Shown one piece after another: positions 1 through 8,804 of a stretch of 64,000 nucleotides of DNA (positions are counted from its first letter, which is position 1; the number at the start of each line of letters is the position of its first letter). Under the pieces are notes generated by a model. The model saw only the letters and a list, made by a program, of their open reading frames with translations, did no database searches and was not told where the DNA came from. Origin of the DNA: CAUJIW01 sp963205175 (GTDB lineage Bacteria; Pseudomonadota; Alphaproteobacteria; Sphingomonadales; Sphingomonadaceae); the NCBI GenBank assembly GCA_041060555.1, contig JBEUDS010000011.1; one strand, given 5' to 3'. A program made the translations under genes and the position numbers.

Positions 1-29
1 CCCGCATTGGTATTGACAGACATAGCCAT
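1..29 (-). CDS. flagellin, N-terminal fragment (gene runs off the left edge)
   Basis: On the minus strand an ATG at 29 opens a frame reading MAMSVNTNAG before the window ends. The SVNTNAG start is typical of flagellin N-termini, the D0 region that packs the filament core. An AGGGAG Shine-Dalgarno lies 8 bases before the ATG; a second in-frame ATG sits two codons in. Only nine codons are visible, so the call rests on this short signature plus the sigma-54-like promoter upstream, which fits late flagellar genes in several Alphaproteobacteria. Most of the gene lies outside the window. Confidence 0.72.
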
Positions 30-62
30 TTTCTTGGCTCCCTTTTTCTAAAGGTGAAAGTC

Positions 63-91
63 GGGCGTTTTGCCCACGGACTTTTTGTCCG
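63..91 (-). promoter_or_regulatory. two tandem hairpins in the flagellin mRNA leader
   Basis: Within the predicted 5' untranslated region, minus-strand reading gives CGGAC-AAAAA-GTCCG (91 to 77) followed one base later by GGGC-AAAAC-GCCC (75 to 63). Both have perfect arms and A-rich five-base loops, and together they fill most of the leader before the ribosome binding site. No T-run follows, so they are unlikely to be terminators. Flagellin mRNA leaders are known targets of FlbT in Caulobacter and of CsrA elsewhere; a regulatory or stabilising role here is inferred. Confidence 0.55.
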
Positions 92-103
92 CACCGTCAA
101 ATC

Positions 104-119
104 AGCAACCACCATGCCA
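104..119 (-). promoter_or_regulatory. sigma-54 (RpoN) -24/-12 promoter of the flagellin gene
   Basis: Read on the minus strand the site is TGGCATGGTGGTTGCT. It matches TGGCA-N6-TTGCT, with the GG and GC dinucleotides at the correct -24/-12 spacing. Transcription would begin near position 93, about 64 bases before the flagellin ATG. Sigma-54 control of flagellins, with a FlbD-type activator, is known in Caulobacter. No activator site was identified. Confidence 0.7.
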
Positions 120-340
120 GCAATGTGGTAAAGAAGCGTTAATCTTGCATCATGTTGAAATTATATGATTTCCTGATCATGGTTGCCGGCGTCGGGAATG
201 GTTACTATCAGGTTGGTGATGACCCGGCAGAAACTGACCGGCAAAAAGTGCCGCATGGGCAAAATATGCCGGGCTGTGTCTCATCGCGAGAGACGCCGTT
301 TCGACGCCGCGATCGGGTGCGGCGCGGGGGAGCGCGGGCA

Positions 341-1630
341 ATGGGCAGACCAGACAGCAGGCGTCCACATGTTGCGGGTGTGATCGCGGGCGTGGCGGCC
401 CTGGTCGCTACCGCCAATGCGTCGGCTCTCACGCTGACGACGCTGCGCAGCCAGGGGTTGGAGTCAATTTATGGCAGCTATGCGCCGCTTGGTGACTGCG
501 CGCTGGAACCCCGCATCGTCATTGATGAGGCCGGTTTTTCCTTTCACGCCAACGGTCAGACGCGGCGGAGCCACAAGTTCGAGCATGCGCTGACTTTCAT
601 GGGGGCACGTTACGAAGGCATCGTCCAGGTGTTCTTTCCGTTTCCTGCCGGCGCCGGCGATTTCGGGCCGCTGATCATGACGGTGAACGCCGGCGAGAAG
701 CCCGGGGCCATTCGCCTGGAGAGCGACCTGCCGCCAGATCGCAAGCCTGATCCGTTTCATGGCATGCTCACCCGCGCCTCCCCGTATCAGCTCTGCAAGG
801 AGGCCGCCCGGGCGGCTCCGGCCGCCGCCGTCAAGGCAGTGACCTCACCGGCACCGCCCGTCCCGCTCGACTGGAAGAACATGCCCGCCCTGGTCGACAA
901 TATCGGCGTCAGGCTTGATCCATTCGACAACGGGCCGATCGCGGCGTTGGTGCGGGCGCGGGTGGGACGCAAGATCGAGGTGCTGAAAACGAACATGTCG
1001 GTCATTACCCCGCTGGGCCGGGAGGGGCAGACTTTTCATATTTCCGGCAATGCGCAGCACCAGGGCGGCATGGAGCAGGCCTATATTCTGATCGACGCGG
1101 CGCGGCGCGAGGTGCAGGTGGGCCTCTGGGAGCGTGGTCGGTTGGCGGTCTATGCTCCGAAAACCGGGCGTATCCCGCCACCGGATTCCATTCGCCGCCT
1201 GCTGTCCAGCAGCCCACCAGAGACGGCAGTGCCCGCGCCGGGCACGCCGTGGGAGGTCGTGCCGGTGCCGAACAGATCGCCGCTGGCCCATGTCGCGGCG
1301 GCGGCCTCGCCCAGCATCGAGTCCTTCAGCCTGTTCTGCGAAAGCGGGCGGCCGATGATGGCAATGCTGCTCAACACGCCGTCCAGCATGACGTCGATGA
1401 CAGTGACATGGGTATTCGCGGGCGGACTCGTCAACGTGCCGGTGGTCAGGGGTAATCGCGACGGAACTTTCTGGCGGGCAAGCCTGGCGGCGGTGCCTCT
1501 GGTGCCCATGCTGACGCGGCATGCCGATTCAGTGTTCCTGCGCATCAACGGGCGGACTGAGGGGGAAGCCTCGCTCGCCGGTGCCGCTGATGCCGTCCGG
1601 GTCGCCCTGCGGACCTGCCAGCGCTTCTGA
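341..1630 (+). CDS. exported protein of unknown function
   Basis: Not recognised as any named family. The chosen ATG follows a GGGGGAG-like ribosome site and gives an arginine-containing N-terminus with a hydrophobic stretch ending in ATANASA, consistent with a signal peptide; the 429-residue product would act in the periplasm or outside. The frame extends upstream to an ATG at 152, but that extension has no signal-like character and would run towards the flagellin promoter. A proline/alanine-rich linker near residues 145-170 separates two parts. Cysteines near residues 54, 150, 346 and 426 could form disulphides. It faces the T2SS operon end to end, so a secretion link is possible but unproven. 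Confidence 0.6.
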   Translation: MGRPDSRRPHVAGVIAGVAALVATANASALTLTTLRSQGLESIYGSYAPLGDCALEPRIVIDEAGFSFHANGQTRRSHKFEHALTFMGARYEGIVQVFFPFPAGAGDFGPLIMTVNAGEKPGAIRLESDLPPDRKPDPFHGMLTRASPYQLCKEAARAAPAAAVKAVTSPAPPVPLDWKNMPALVDNIGVRLDPFDNGPIAALVRARVGRKIEVLKTNMSVITPLGREGQTFHISGNAQHQGGMEQAYILIDAARREVQVGLWERGRLAVYAPKTGRIPPPDSIRRLLSSSPPETAVPAPGTPWEVVPVPNRSPLAHVAAAASPSIESFSLFCESGRPMMAMLLNTPSSMTSMTVTWVFAGGLVNVPVVRGNRDGTFWRASLAAVPLVPMLTRHADSVFLRINGRTEGEASLAGAADAVRVALRTCQRF

Positions 1631-1658
1631 ATACTGTCGCCGCGCTGCCGTGCTGCCA

Positions 1659-2132
1659 TCAAACGCCACGACCGCGGACGACAATCTGTGCCGAAAGCGT
1701 CGAGTCGTCGCGGGCTTGCACGGATGCATGCTCGATGGAGAGGCCCTGTGCCTCCAGGCTGGCGATCCAGGCGAACAGGGCCGTGGTCGGGGCGGAATCG
1801 ACCGAAAGGCTCAAGGCGCCATCCTGCGGGCGCAAAACGCCGATGCTGACGCCGTGCCGCACGGCACTTTCCATCACCAGCTCGCGCACGGTCCGGTCCG
1901 CTACCCGCCGGGGCCTGGGTGCCTCCGGCATCACGGCGGCGAGCGCCCGTGCTTGCTGCCAATCGCTGATCAGCCGGCTCTGCCGGAGCCGGGCCTCGCC
2001 CAGCGCATCGCTCAGTGGCCGGACGACCGCCAGCCATGCCAGCAGCAGAAGCGATAATATCAGCATGATTGCGAGCAAGCCTCGCTCGCGCGCCGATCGC
2101 CCCTGCCACCAGGAATGCAGCCGTGTAGTCAT
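1659..2132 (-). CDS. gspM: type II secretion inner-membrane protein GspM
   Basis: Last gene of the T2SS operon. The 157-residue protein has a short cytoplasmic N-terminus, one transmembrane segment at about residues 18-38 and a periplasmic part with a ferredoxin-like pattern, as in GspM. It partners GspL in the inner-membrane platform that links the ATPase to the pseudopilus. Its ATG overlaps the gspL stop as ATGA, implying coupled translation. Sequence conservation in GspM is always weak, so the call relies on position after gspL, size and topology. Confidence 0.82.
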   Translation of the reverse strand: MTTRLHSWWQGRSARERGLLAIMLILSLLLLAWLAVVRPLSDALGEARLRQSRLISDWQQARALAAVMPEAPRPRRVADRTVRELVMESAVRHGVSIGVLRPQDGALSLSVDSAPTTALFAWIASLEAQGLSIEHASVQARDDSTLSAQIVVRGRGV

Positions 2133-3226
2133 TGTGCCGTTACCTCAATGTCAATGCGCTGTCCTGCCGGCGTGACGCGGTTGTCACCTTCGGTCAGGCG
2201 ATAGCCGGCGGCCAGCAGCGAGGCGCGCAGGCCGTCCAGCGAGGCGTCGATGCCGATGCTCAACGTTGCCCGCAGAACACCGCTGTCATAGGCCAGAGAC
2301 TCCAGACGCGCGCTGTCAGCCTGCAGTGCGGTGAACAGCGCCGCCGACATGGTGGCGAGCCGATCCTGCCCGCTGGCCAGTCGCCGCTGGTCGCGCATCT
2401 GTTTCAGCGGATTGTCGATGGCGGTGTTCGCGGGCAGCACGCGCGTTGCCTGGCGGAGGATGTCCGCCTCCAGCCGGTCGGACACCAGTTGCAGGCGGAT
2501 CAGTTCGATCACCGGGGCCGCCAGGACCAGTAGCATGACCAGCGCGATGCCGAACGCGAGGCGCCGCCAGCGACGGGGCGGGATCGCGGCTGCGCGTCGC
2601 GCGAACGTGCCCTGTCGCAAATTGAGCCCGTCATGCCGGGTCAGATGGTCGGTGAGGTGGCGCAGCGGTTCGCCCTCCAAGCGGCGGACGGGAAGGTCGC
2701 AGAACAGTTGCCCGACGAGCGATTCTTCCAGCTGCACGGCGATGTCATGCCCGCGCAAGGCGACCTGGTCGCCCAGAGGCAGGGCGACCAGTCCGGCCTC
2801 GGGCGGTGTCAGCAGCAGCGGCAGGGGGAATAGCGCGTCCGGGTCCAGGCCGTGCGTCGCCAGGCGATCAAGCCAGTCACGCATGGTGGCGGCACTCACC
2901 ACGGCCACCGGCCATCGACCGTCGGCGTCGGCGCGTGATGCGGCCGCCACGTGCTGGTCGTCGATCGGCGCCGCGATCGCCGTCGCCAGCAGGTGGCGGG
3001 CGGCAGCGGCGGCCTGCGCCGGGGTCGCGGTCGGCACGGTAAGCCAGTGGATGGTGGTGGCATCGCCCGGAACGAGCACGATGACGGCGTCGCTCTCTGC
3101 CGGATTGAACTGCTGGTCAGGGGTGACATGCCCCTGCCAGATGACGGTGCCCTGGTCATCGAGCGTCCACCATTTCAGGGGAACATCCACCGAGGCAGGC
3201 ATGAGGATGACGAGCGTTTCAGTCAT
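2129..3226 (-). CDS. gspL: type II secretion platform protein GspL
   Basis: A 365-residue protein with a cytoplasmic actin-like N-terminal domain, one transmembrane helix at about residues 224-244 and a periplasmic C-terminus, the GspL layout. GspL recruits the GspE ATPase and pairs with GspM. I chose the ATG at 3226 because it overlaps the gspK stop as ATGA; an upstream in-frame codon at 3241 would add MDRRR and lie deeper inside gspK. The N-terminal region is shorter than in some proteobacterial homologues but complete. Confidence 0.87.
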   Translation of the reverse strand: MTETLVILMPASVDVPLKWWTLDDQGTVIWQGHVTPDQQFNPAESDAVIVLVPGDATTIHWLTVPTATPAQAAAAARHLLATAIAAPIDDQHVAAASRADADGRWPVAVVSAATMRDWLDRLATHGLDPDALFPLPLLLTPPEAGLVALPLGDQVALRGHDIAVQLEESLVGQLFCDLPVRRLEGEPLRHLTDHLTRHDGLNLRQGTFARRAAAIPPRRWRRLAFGIALVMLLVLAAPVIELIRLQLVSDRLEADILRQATRVLPANTAIDNPLKQMRDQRRLASGQDRLATMSAALFTALQADSARLESLAYDSGVLRATLSIGIDASLDGLRASLLAAGYRLTEGDNRVTPAGQRIDIEVTAQ

Positions 3227-4224
3227 TCGTCGGCGGTCCATCGTCGCAAGAGAATCCGGCTGCGGCCGGGCAGGATATCGAGAAGCGCGCTGTGGCGGGT
3301 CACGAAACCTGACTGTTCGGTCCGGATATCAAGGTTGAAATAGCGGGTTGTCAGTTTGGGCTGGTCGAGTTCCTGGCCGCTGGGCTTTAACCCGGCGAGC
3401 GCCTCCTGGCGCCAGAAGTCGAGCGCGTCGCGCCACCCGCCGGGCGGGCGTTGCATCAGTATCTGGCGCGCCGCGTCGATGCTCAGCCGGCCCGGCAGGA
3501 TCATCGCCAGCAGCGGCGCCTGCGATGGCTGTAACGTGTTCAGATTGACGGGTGACATGTCGGTGGTGGGCAGGGCGCATACCCAGGGGCGCAGCAGGTC
3601 ATACAAGGCGGGCGTCACGCCCGCCACGGCGCGGATTTCGCTGGCCTCGGCCAGCAGGCGATTGGCGGGCAGGTAGGCGGGGTTCAGGCGGCGATAGCTG
3701 TCATCCTCGCCCCCCAGCGGGTCCGGCACACCGTCGGCATCGATCCAGTCGGCGACGCCGACCGCGATCCGCCGCGCGTCGGCACCCGCGATACCGAGCG
3801 AGGTCGCCAGGGCGACGAACTGGGCTATGCCGCGCGGTCGCGCGACCAGGGCGTCTGGGCGGTCGCCGTCGGCAAGGCTGTTGAGGTTGAAGCAATTGCC
3901 GCCATCCGAGGGTATCGCGATCAGTTTGCCGCCTTCGGTTGTCTCCAGCACGATCGGTTGCCCAAGCCAGCCGTCGCCGCTGAGGTGACCGTCGGCCGCC
4001 TTGGCAATCGCTTCCAGCCGGTGGAGCGCCATCAACTCGATGCCGCCGGCGTAGTAGCGCGACTGGGTGCTGATCCGCGCATTGGTGGCCAGATGCACGG
4101 CATGGCTGACCGTTTCCAGTGCGGTGGTCATCAAGACGCCAATGACCGCCAGCAGCAACAGCACCGTCAGCAGCGCCATGCCACGCTCGGATGCATCATA
4201 CGCCGGTGTCGGTGACCGCGTCAT
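3223..4224 (-). CDS. gspK: type II secretion minor pseudopilin GspK
   Basis: The 333-residue product begins with a short leader followed by a prepilin-like hydrophobic helix (GMALLTVLLLLAVIGVL) that the GspO peptidase would process at G15/M16. The long globular domain with GVADWIDADG and NLNSLAD segments is typical of GspK, the largest minor pseudopilin, which caps the pseudopilus tip with GspI and GspJ. Like other GspK proteins it lacks the usual Glu at position +5 of the mature helix. Start and stop overlap gspJ and gspL by four bases. Confidence 0.9.
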   Translation of the reverse strand: MTRSPTPAYDASERGMALLTVLLLLAVIGVLMTTALETVSHAVHLATNARISTQSRYYAGGIELMALHRLEAIAKAADGHLSGDGWLGQPIVLETTEGGKLIAIPSDGGNCFNLNSLADGDRPDALVARPRGIAQFVALATSLGIAGADARRIAVGVADWIDADGVPDPLGGEDDSYRRLNPAYLPANRLLAEASEIRAVAGVTPALYDLLRPWVCALPTTDMSPVNLNTLQPSQAPLLAMILPGRLSIDAARQILMQRPPGGWRDALDFWRQEALAGLKPSGQELDQPKLTTRYFNLDIRTEQSGFVTRHSALLDILPGRSRILLRRWTADE

Positions 4225-4811
4225 GGCAGGGCGCTTGTGAGAAACAGCTGGCGCAGCGTGCCGAACCGGGCCGTGGTCAGATCAAGCCGCACCGCCCTGG
4301 GCAGTAGTGCCGGGTTCTCCGGAGTCCAAGCCTCGCGCCAGCCATCGCCATCATGATAGGCGAGGGTAACGGCCGAGACCTCCTTGAGCAAAATGGCGGG
4401 CGGCCCGAAAGCGGCGCCGTCCACCAGCGGCCGGCTCAAGCGCTCCAGTTGTCCTGCATGCAGCCGATAGGTGACATACTGCAGGCCCGGACGTGGTGCC
4501 CCGTCGGGGTTTTCCCATCCGCGGCGAACGAGCGAGAACAATATGCCGTTGTCATCGCCGGACTCGAAGGCGGGTCGCGAGGCGCCGCTCTCGTCACGCG
4601 AGGGCCGGCTGGCCGCTTGCGCCAGATCGGCGCGCAGGGCGGCCCGCAGGCGCTGCATGTCCTGCACCGAACCCGTGACGGTCTCGACATGGCGCTGCGC
4701 GTCGACACTGTTGCCCAGAATGGCGACTCCCGCCGCCGCGAGCAGGCCGAACACCATCAGCGCGACCAGCGTCTCGACGAGAGTGAAGCCGTTGACGGGC
4801 TGCCTGGTCAT
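4221..4811 (-). CDS. gspJ: type II secretion minor pseudopilin GspJ
   Basis: A 196-residue prepilin-like protein. The leader MTRQPVNG is followed by FTLVETLVALMVFGLLAA, with Glu at mature position +5 as required for assembly. GspJ joins GspI and GspK in the tip complex. ATGA overlaps at both ends tie its translation to gspI and gspK. The C-terminal LFLTSALP and size agree with GspJ. Confidence 0.9.
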   Translation of the reverse strand: MTRQPVNGFTLVETLVALMVFGLLAAAGVAILGNSVDAQRHVETVTGSVQDMQRLRAALRADLAQAASRPSRDESGASRPAFESGDDNGILFSLVRRGWENPDGAPRPGLQYVTYRLHAGQLERLSRPLVDGAAFGPPAILLKEVSAVTLAYHDGDGWREAWTPENPALLPRAVRLDLTTARFGTLRQLFLTSALP

Positions 4812-5170
4812 CGCAGACCTCGAAACGCGGTGAGACTGCCAGCGGGCTCGCCGTCGCCATCACGGACGATGACGCTGATCCGGATGATCCGGGGGTCTCC
4901 TGTTCGCTCGACAAGGCGCTGCACCTGCCAGCGGGTGGCGCCATTGATCACGCTCTCCACGCGCCGGCCAAGCGCTGGCGGTTGCGGGCTGCCGAGGGCC
5001 TCGACGATGGCATTCTCCGCGACGATGTCGCCCAGCAACGCGGTTTCCGTCCGTCCCGCCGTCACCAGATTGGCGGCGCCCAGACGGATGACGGCGAGCA
5101 CGGCGAGGCCCAGAACGGCCATCGCCACCAGCAGCTCCATCAGCGAGAACCCCTGGCTGTCACCGCGCAT
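4808..5170 (-). CDS. gspI: type II secretion minor pseudopilin GspI
   Basis: A small pseudopilin of 120 residues with leader MRGDSQG and mature helix FSLMELLVAMAVLGLAVLA, Glu at +5. The ATG at 5170 has a GAGG ribosome site nine bases upstream and gives the short leader expected for the prepilin peptidase; the in-frame ATG at 5188 would add six residues and lacks such a site. GspI nucleates the tip complex. It overlaps gspH upstream and gspJ downstream. Confidence 0.88.
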   Translation of the reverse strand: MRGDSQGFSLMELLVAMAVLGLAVLAVIRLGAANLVTAGRTETALLGDIVAENAIVEALGSPQPPALGRRVESVINGATRWQVQRLVERTGDPRIIRISVIVRDGDGEPAGSLTAFRGLR

Positions 5171-5621
5171 CGATACGTACCTCGCCATTGGCGGCGACGT
5201 GGATGGCGAGGCGATGCCCGTCGTTGGTCAGCACGATCTCGCCGCCGTCGCTTAATCCCACGGCATCGAACTGGATGCGTTGCGGCCGGGCGGGATGGAC
5301 GACGGCCGTCCCCTCATCCCACCGGCGCGCCGCCAGCGCCGGATCATCGAGCCGCCGCCAGCCATCACCATCACGGGTGACGAAATGATAGCCCTGCGCG
5401 CCGATGATGACCGCCGCGGCACGATTGTCGATAATCGCCATGTCGCGCGCGATCGCCAGTCTGGCCGCAAGACGTTCGCCCTCGCGCGCCAGTCCGTCGC
5501 CCGGCGTGGGCAGGTTCAGCACGATCCCGCCGGCGATCAGGCCGATGATCGCCAGCGTTACCATGATCTCCACCAGGGTGAACCCGGCGCAGCGGTCATT
5601 CCCAGTTGCCGATGTCGGCAT
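5160..5621 (-). CDS. gspH: type II secretion minor pseudopilin GspH
   Basis: A 153-residue pseudopilin with leader MPTSATGNDRCAG and mature helix FTLVEIMVTLAIIGLIAGG. The start at 5621 is favoured by a strong GGAGGG site seven bases upstream; the frame continues upstream without pilin character. GspH connects the tip complex to the GspG shaft. It overlaps the 3' end of gspG by about 26 bases and gspI by 11. Confidence 0.88.
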   Translation of the reverse strand: MPTSATGNDRCAGFTLVEIMVTLAIIGLIAGGIVLNLPTPGDGLAREGERLAARLAIARDMAIIDNRAAAVIIGAQGYHFVTRDGDGWRRLDDPALAARRWDEGTAVVHPARPQRIQFDAVGLSDGGEIVLTNDGHRLAIHVAANGEVRIDAR

Positions 5622-6033
5622 CGTTTCCCTCCCCGCCTTCTCGGCCGTCGGCGCCAAAGGAGAAGATATCGAAGCGGCCACGCGTACCGGGGAACGTGTA
5701 CTGATAGGGGTTGCCCCACGGGTCTCGCGGCAGTTTCTGGATGTATCCGCCGCTGCGGTAACGGTCCGGCCGCGCCAGCGTCGACGGCGGCGTGACGAGC
5801 GCCTGCAGTCCGTCCTCGGTGCGCGGAAAGGTCATGTTGTCGATCCGGTACATTTCAATCGCCTGCTGCAGGGTGGCGATGTCGGCTCTGGCCTTCTCGC
5901 GCATGGCCTTGTCCTGGCTTGGCAGAACATTGAGGACGACGAACGTGGTCAGCAGGCCGATGATCGCGACGACCACCATGATCTCGACCAGCGTGAAGCC
6001 TTCTTCGTCGGAGTAGCGGTGCGGTCTGGTCAT
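5596..6033 (-). CDS. gspG: type II secretion major pseudopilin GspG
   Basis: The 145-residue major pseudopilin forms the shaft that pushes cargo through the secretin. Leader MTRPHRYSDEEG is followed by FTLVEIMVVVAIIGLL, with Glu at +5; then the conserved SQDKAMREKARADIATL helix and LPRDPWGNPYQY core, and a C-terminal DGREGGEGNDADIGNW tail that holds the calcium-binding aspartates. The ATG at 6033 follows GAAAGG at good spacing. This is the best conserved protein of the operon and anchors the T2SS call. Confidence 0.96.
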   Translation of the reverse strand: MTRPHRYSDEEGFTLVEIMVVVAIIGLLTTFVVLNVLPSQDKAMREKARADIATLQQAIEMYRIDNMTFPRTEDGLQALVTPPSTLARPDRYRSGGYIQKLPRDPWGNPYQYTFPGTRGRFDIFSFGADGREGGEGNDADIGNWE

Positions 6034-6061
6034 GTCGGGCCTTTCACGACGGGTGTCTGCT

Positions 6062-7291
6062 TCAGGAGAGGGCAACAGTGTTGAGCTGGAGGATCGGCAG
6101 CAGGATCGAGAGGACGATGGTGCCGATCACGCCGCCCATCAGGATGATGATCGCCGGTTCCAGCAAGCTGAGCGCGGCGGAGGTGTAGGCGTCGAACTCG
6201 CGTTCGAGATAATCGGCGGCACGCGCCAGCATGGTGGCCAGCTGGCCGCTGGTCTCGCCCGAGGCGGTCATATGGACCAGCAGCGGCGGAAACAGGCCGC
6301 CGCGACGCATCGCCGCCGACAGGCTGCCGCCTTCCCGCACCGAATCGACGATCTGCAATGTCGCCGCGCGCAGTACCCGGTTGCGCACGGTGCGGCCGGT
6401 GATCGCCAGTCCATCCAGCAGCGGCATGCCGTTGTCGATCATGGTCGACAGCGTACGCGCCAGCCGGGCGGCGTGGAGATCGCGCTGCAGACGGCCCAGC
6501 AACGGCAGGCCAAGCAGCCAGCGGTCGACTCTCGCGTGCACAGTCTCGTTGCGCATCGCCCGGCCGAAGCCGATGGCACCGAACAGTATGCCCAGCAGCA
6601 GCGCGGGACCATGGTCTGTCAGGAAATCGGCGGCGCCGATCACCATCCTGGTGAGGAGCGGCAGCGTCTGGCCCATCTGCGTGAACTGTTCAACGACCTT
6701 GGGGATGACGTAGGTCATCAAGCCGATGATGATGGCGCCGGCGGTCAATGTCAGCATCGCGGGGTAAGCGAGCGCGGTCATCACCTTGCCGCGCACCAGT
6801 GCCTGGCGCTCCTGCAGGTCCGCCAGTCGTTCAAGAATCTCGGTCATGGCGCCCGACCCTTCGCCGGCTGCCACCATGGCTCGATAAAGTGCCGGGAAAC
6901 TCCGTGGTTCGATGGCCATGGCGTCGGCAAGACGTCGCCCTTCGACCACACCGGCATGGACGCGCCAGAGAGTCGCGGCGACATGAGGGCGGTCGGCCTG
7001 AGAGGCGATGGACCGCAGCGCCTCTTCCAACGGGGAGACCGCGATCAGCGTCGCCAGTTGGCGGGTGAATAACGTCAGTTCCTTGGTCGAAAGATGCCGG
7101 CGCCACTGCCAGGCGGGTCGGGCCGCGTCCTCGCCGCCACCAGCCTTGCCGTCCATGCGACGCTGGACGCGCAGCGGCAGCAGCTGGCGCTGCAGCAACA
7201 GCGCGCGGGCCTGTTCCTCAGTCGCGGCAGCGACGTCACCCCGGCACTCGCGACCGGAGGCATCAAGCGCCAGATAGTCAAACGCCGACAT
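6062..7291 (-). CDS. gspF: type II secretion inner-membrane platform protein GspF
   Basis: A 409-residue polytopic membrane protein with two repeated T2SSF domains, each ending in hydrophobic helices (around residues 170-195, 220-240 and 375-400). The typical signatures AMVAAGEGSGAMTEILERLAD and MTASGETSGQLATMLARAAD are present in the first and second repeat. GspF sits at the centre of the platform and couples GspE to pseudopilus growth. It overlaps gspE by 14 bases. Confidence 0.95.
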   Translation of the reverse strand: MSAFDYLALDASGRECRGDVAAATEEQARALLLQRQLLPLRVQRRMDGKAGGGEDAARPAWQWRRHLSTKELTLFTRQLATLIAVSPLEEALRSIASQADRPHVAATLWRVHAGVVEGRRLADAMAIEPRSFPALYRAMVAAGEGSGAMTEILERLADLQERQALVRGKVMTALAYPAMLTLTAGAIIIGLMTYVIPKVVEQFTQMGQTLPLLTRMVIGAADFLTDHGPALLLGILFGAIGFGRAMRNETVHARVDRWLLGLPLLGRLQRDLHAARLARTLSTMIDNGMPLLDGLAITGRTVRNRVLRAATLQIVDSVREGGSLSAAMRRGGLFPPLLVHMTASGETSGQLATMLARAADYLEREFDAYTSAALSLLEPAIIILMGGVIGTIVLSILLPILQLNTVALS

Positions 7292-8804
7292 CGACGGCTC
7301 CGTCCTTGCGCAGGATGCGAACGGCTTCTTCCATCGTGGTCTGACCGCTCAGGACAAGGCGGCGTGCCGATGCTTCCAGAGACGGCTGACGGGAAAACGC
7401 ATGACGCGCCAGCGCCGCTTCGTCGGCGTCACCAAGAATCAACGCGCGCATCGTCTCGTCGATGCGTACCAGCTCGAAAACGCCCAGCCGGCCCTTGAAA
7501 CCGCTGCCGCCGCAGTGTGTGCAGCCGACGGCGCGATGCAGCGTGGCGCCGGGGGGGATGCCCAGCAGCGCGCCCTCGGCGGCGCTTGCCACTACCGGCT
7601 CGGCACAGTCGGGGCACAGCCGGCGCACCAATCGTTGTGCCAGCACCAGCCGCAGGGAGGACGCCAGCAGAAAGGTCTCGACGCCAAGATCCTTCAGCCG
7701 GGTGATCGCGCCGACGGCGTCGTTGGTGTGTACCGTCGAGAGCACGAGATGGCCGGTGAGCGAGGCTTGTACGGCAATTTCCGCGGTCTCGGTGTCACGG
7801 ATCTCGCCGACCATAACGACGTCGGGGTCCTGGCGCAAAATGGCGCGCAGACCGGCGGCGAAGGTCATGCCGACCTTGGTGTTGACCTGGGTCTGGCCGA
7901 CGCCTTCGATGGCGTATTCGATCGGATCCTCGACAGTGAGTATGTTGCGTCGGCCGTCGTTAAGCATGCGCAGGCCGGAATAAAGAGTCGTGGTCTTGCC
8001 TGACCCGGTGGGGCCGGTGACGAGAATGATGCCGTGCGGCTCGGCGAGTGTCGCCCGCACCTGCGCCAGCATGTCCGCCGCCATGCCCAGATCGGCGAGC
8101 CCGAGTTCGGCTTGTTCCTTGTCGAGGATACGCAATACCACGCGCTCGCCGTGACGCGACGGCAGGGTGGATACGCGCACGTCCAGCGGGCGGCTCGCCA
8201 GGGTGAGGCCAATCCGGCCATCCTGGGGCAGACGGCGTTCGGCGATGTCGAGGCGGGCCATCACCTTGATGCGACTGACCACCAGCGGCGCTACCCTCGC
8301 AGGCAGGCGCAGTGCCTCGTTCAGCACGCCATCGACGCGTAGCCGGACGATCAAGGCCTGTTCATAGGGTTCGACGTGAATGTCGGACGCACCCTGGCGC
8401 ACGGCCTCGGCGATGACGCCGTTGATGAGCCGGATGATCGGTGCGTCGTCTTGCGAATCGAGCAGGTCGGCGGCGGCGGGAATGTCGTCAGCCAACGCCC
8501 CGAGCCCGCCCGCTTCTTCCAGGCGGTCGGAAACCTCGCCGGCGTCGAGGCCATCGCCGGCATAGCGTTCCGACAGATGGCGCTCGAATTCGCGCGCGCT
8601 CAGCCGGCGCAGGGTGATCGGGCGGTCGAGCACCCGCCGGACCTCGGCGATCGCCAGAGGCCCGGTTTCGCCCTCCCGCCAGCCCACCAGGGCGCCCTCG
8701 GGGCTGGCGGCGTCGAGCAGGACGATGCCGAAGCGCTTGGCGAACGCATAGGGCAGCGCCGGGATCGGCCGGACCTCGATGGGAGGCGGATTATTTGCCG
8801 GCAT
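7278..8804 (-). CDS. gspE: type II secretion ATPase GspE
   Basis: Cytoplasmic motor ATPase of 508 residues. Seen in order: an N-terminal GspE domain, the Asp-box region DGRIGL near residue 195, Walker A GPTGSGKT at 264-271, Asp/Walker B region near 325-336 (DPDVVMVGEIRD), His box TVHTND near 358, and a zinc-binding pair of CxxC motifs at C397/C400 and C428/C431. The ATG at 8804 overlaps the gspD stop by 14 bases; the frame runs further upstream inside gspD without family resemblance. It powers pseudopilus assembly through GspL and GspF. Confidence 0.96.
   Translation of the reverse strand: MPANNPPPIEVRPIPALPYAFAKRFGIVLLDAASPEGALVGWREGETGPLAIAEVRRVLDRPITLRRLSAREFERHLSERYAGDGLDAGEVSDRLEEAGGLGALADDIPAAADLLDSQDDAPIIRLINGVIAEAVRQGASDIHVEPYEQALIVRLRVDGVLNEALRLPARVAPLVVSRIKVMARLDIAERRLPQDGRIGLTLASRPLDVRVSTLPSRHGERVVLRILDKEQAELGLADLGMAADMLAQVRATLAEPHGIILVTGPTGSGKTTTLYSGLRMLNDGRRNILTVEDPIEYAIEGVGQTQVNTKVGMTFAAGLRAILRQDPDVVMVGEIRDTETAEIAVQASLTGHLVLSTVHTNDAVGAITRLKDLGVETFLLASSLRLVLAQRLVRRLCPDCAEPVVASAAEGALLGIPPGATLHRAVGCTHCGGSGFKGRLGVFELVRIDETMRALILGDADEAALARHAFSRQPSLEASARRLVLSGQTTMEEAVRILRKDGAVDVGV

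Noticed and set aside
152..340. N-terminal extension of the first exported protein from ATG 152
   Set aside because: It would bury a good signal peptide behind 63 unlike residues; GGGGGAG before 341 is a better start.
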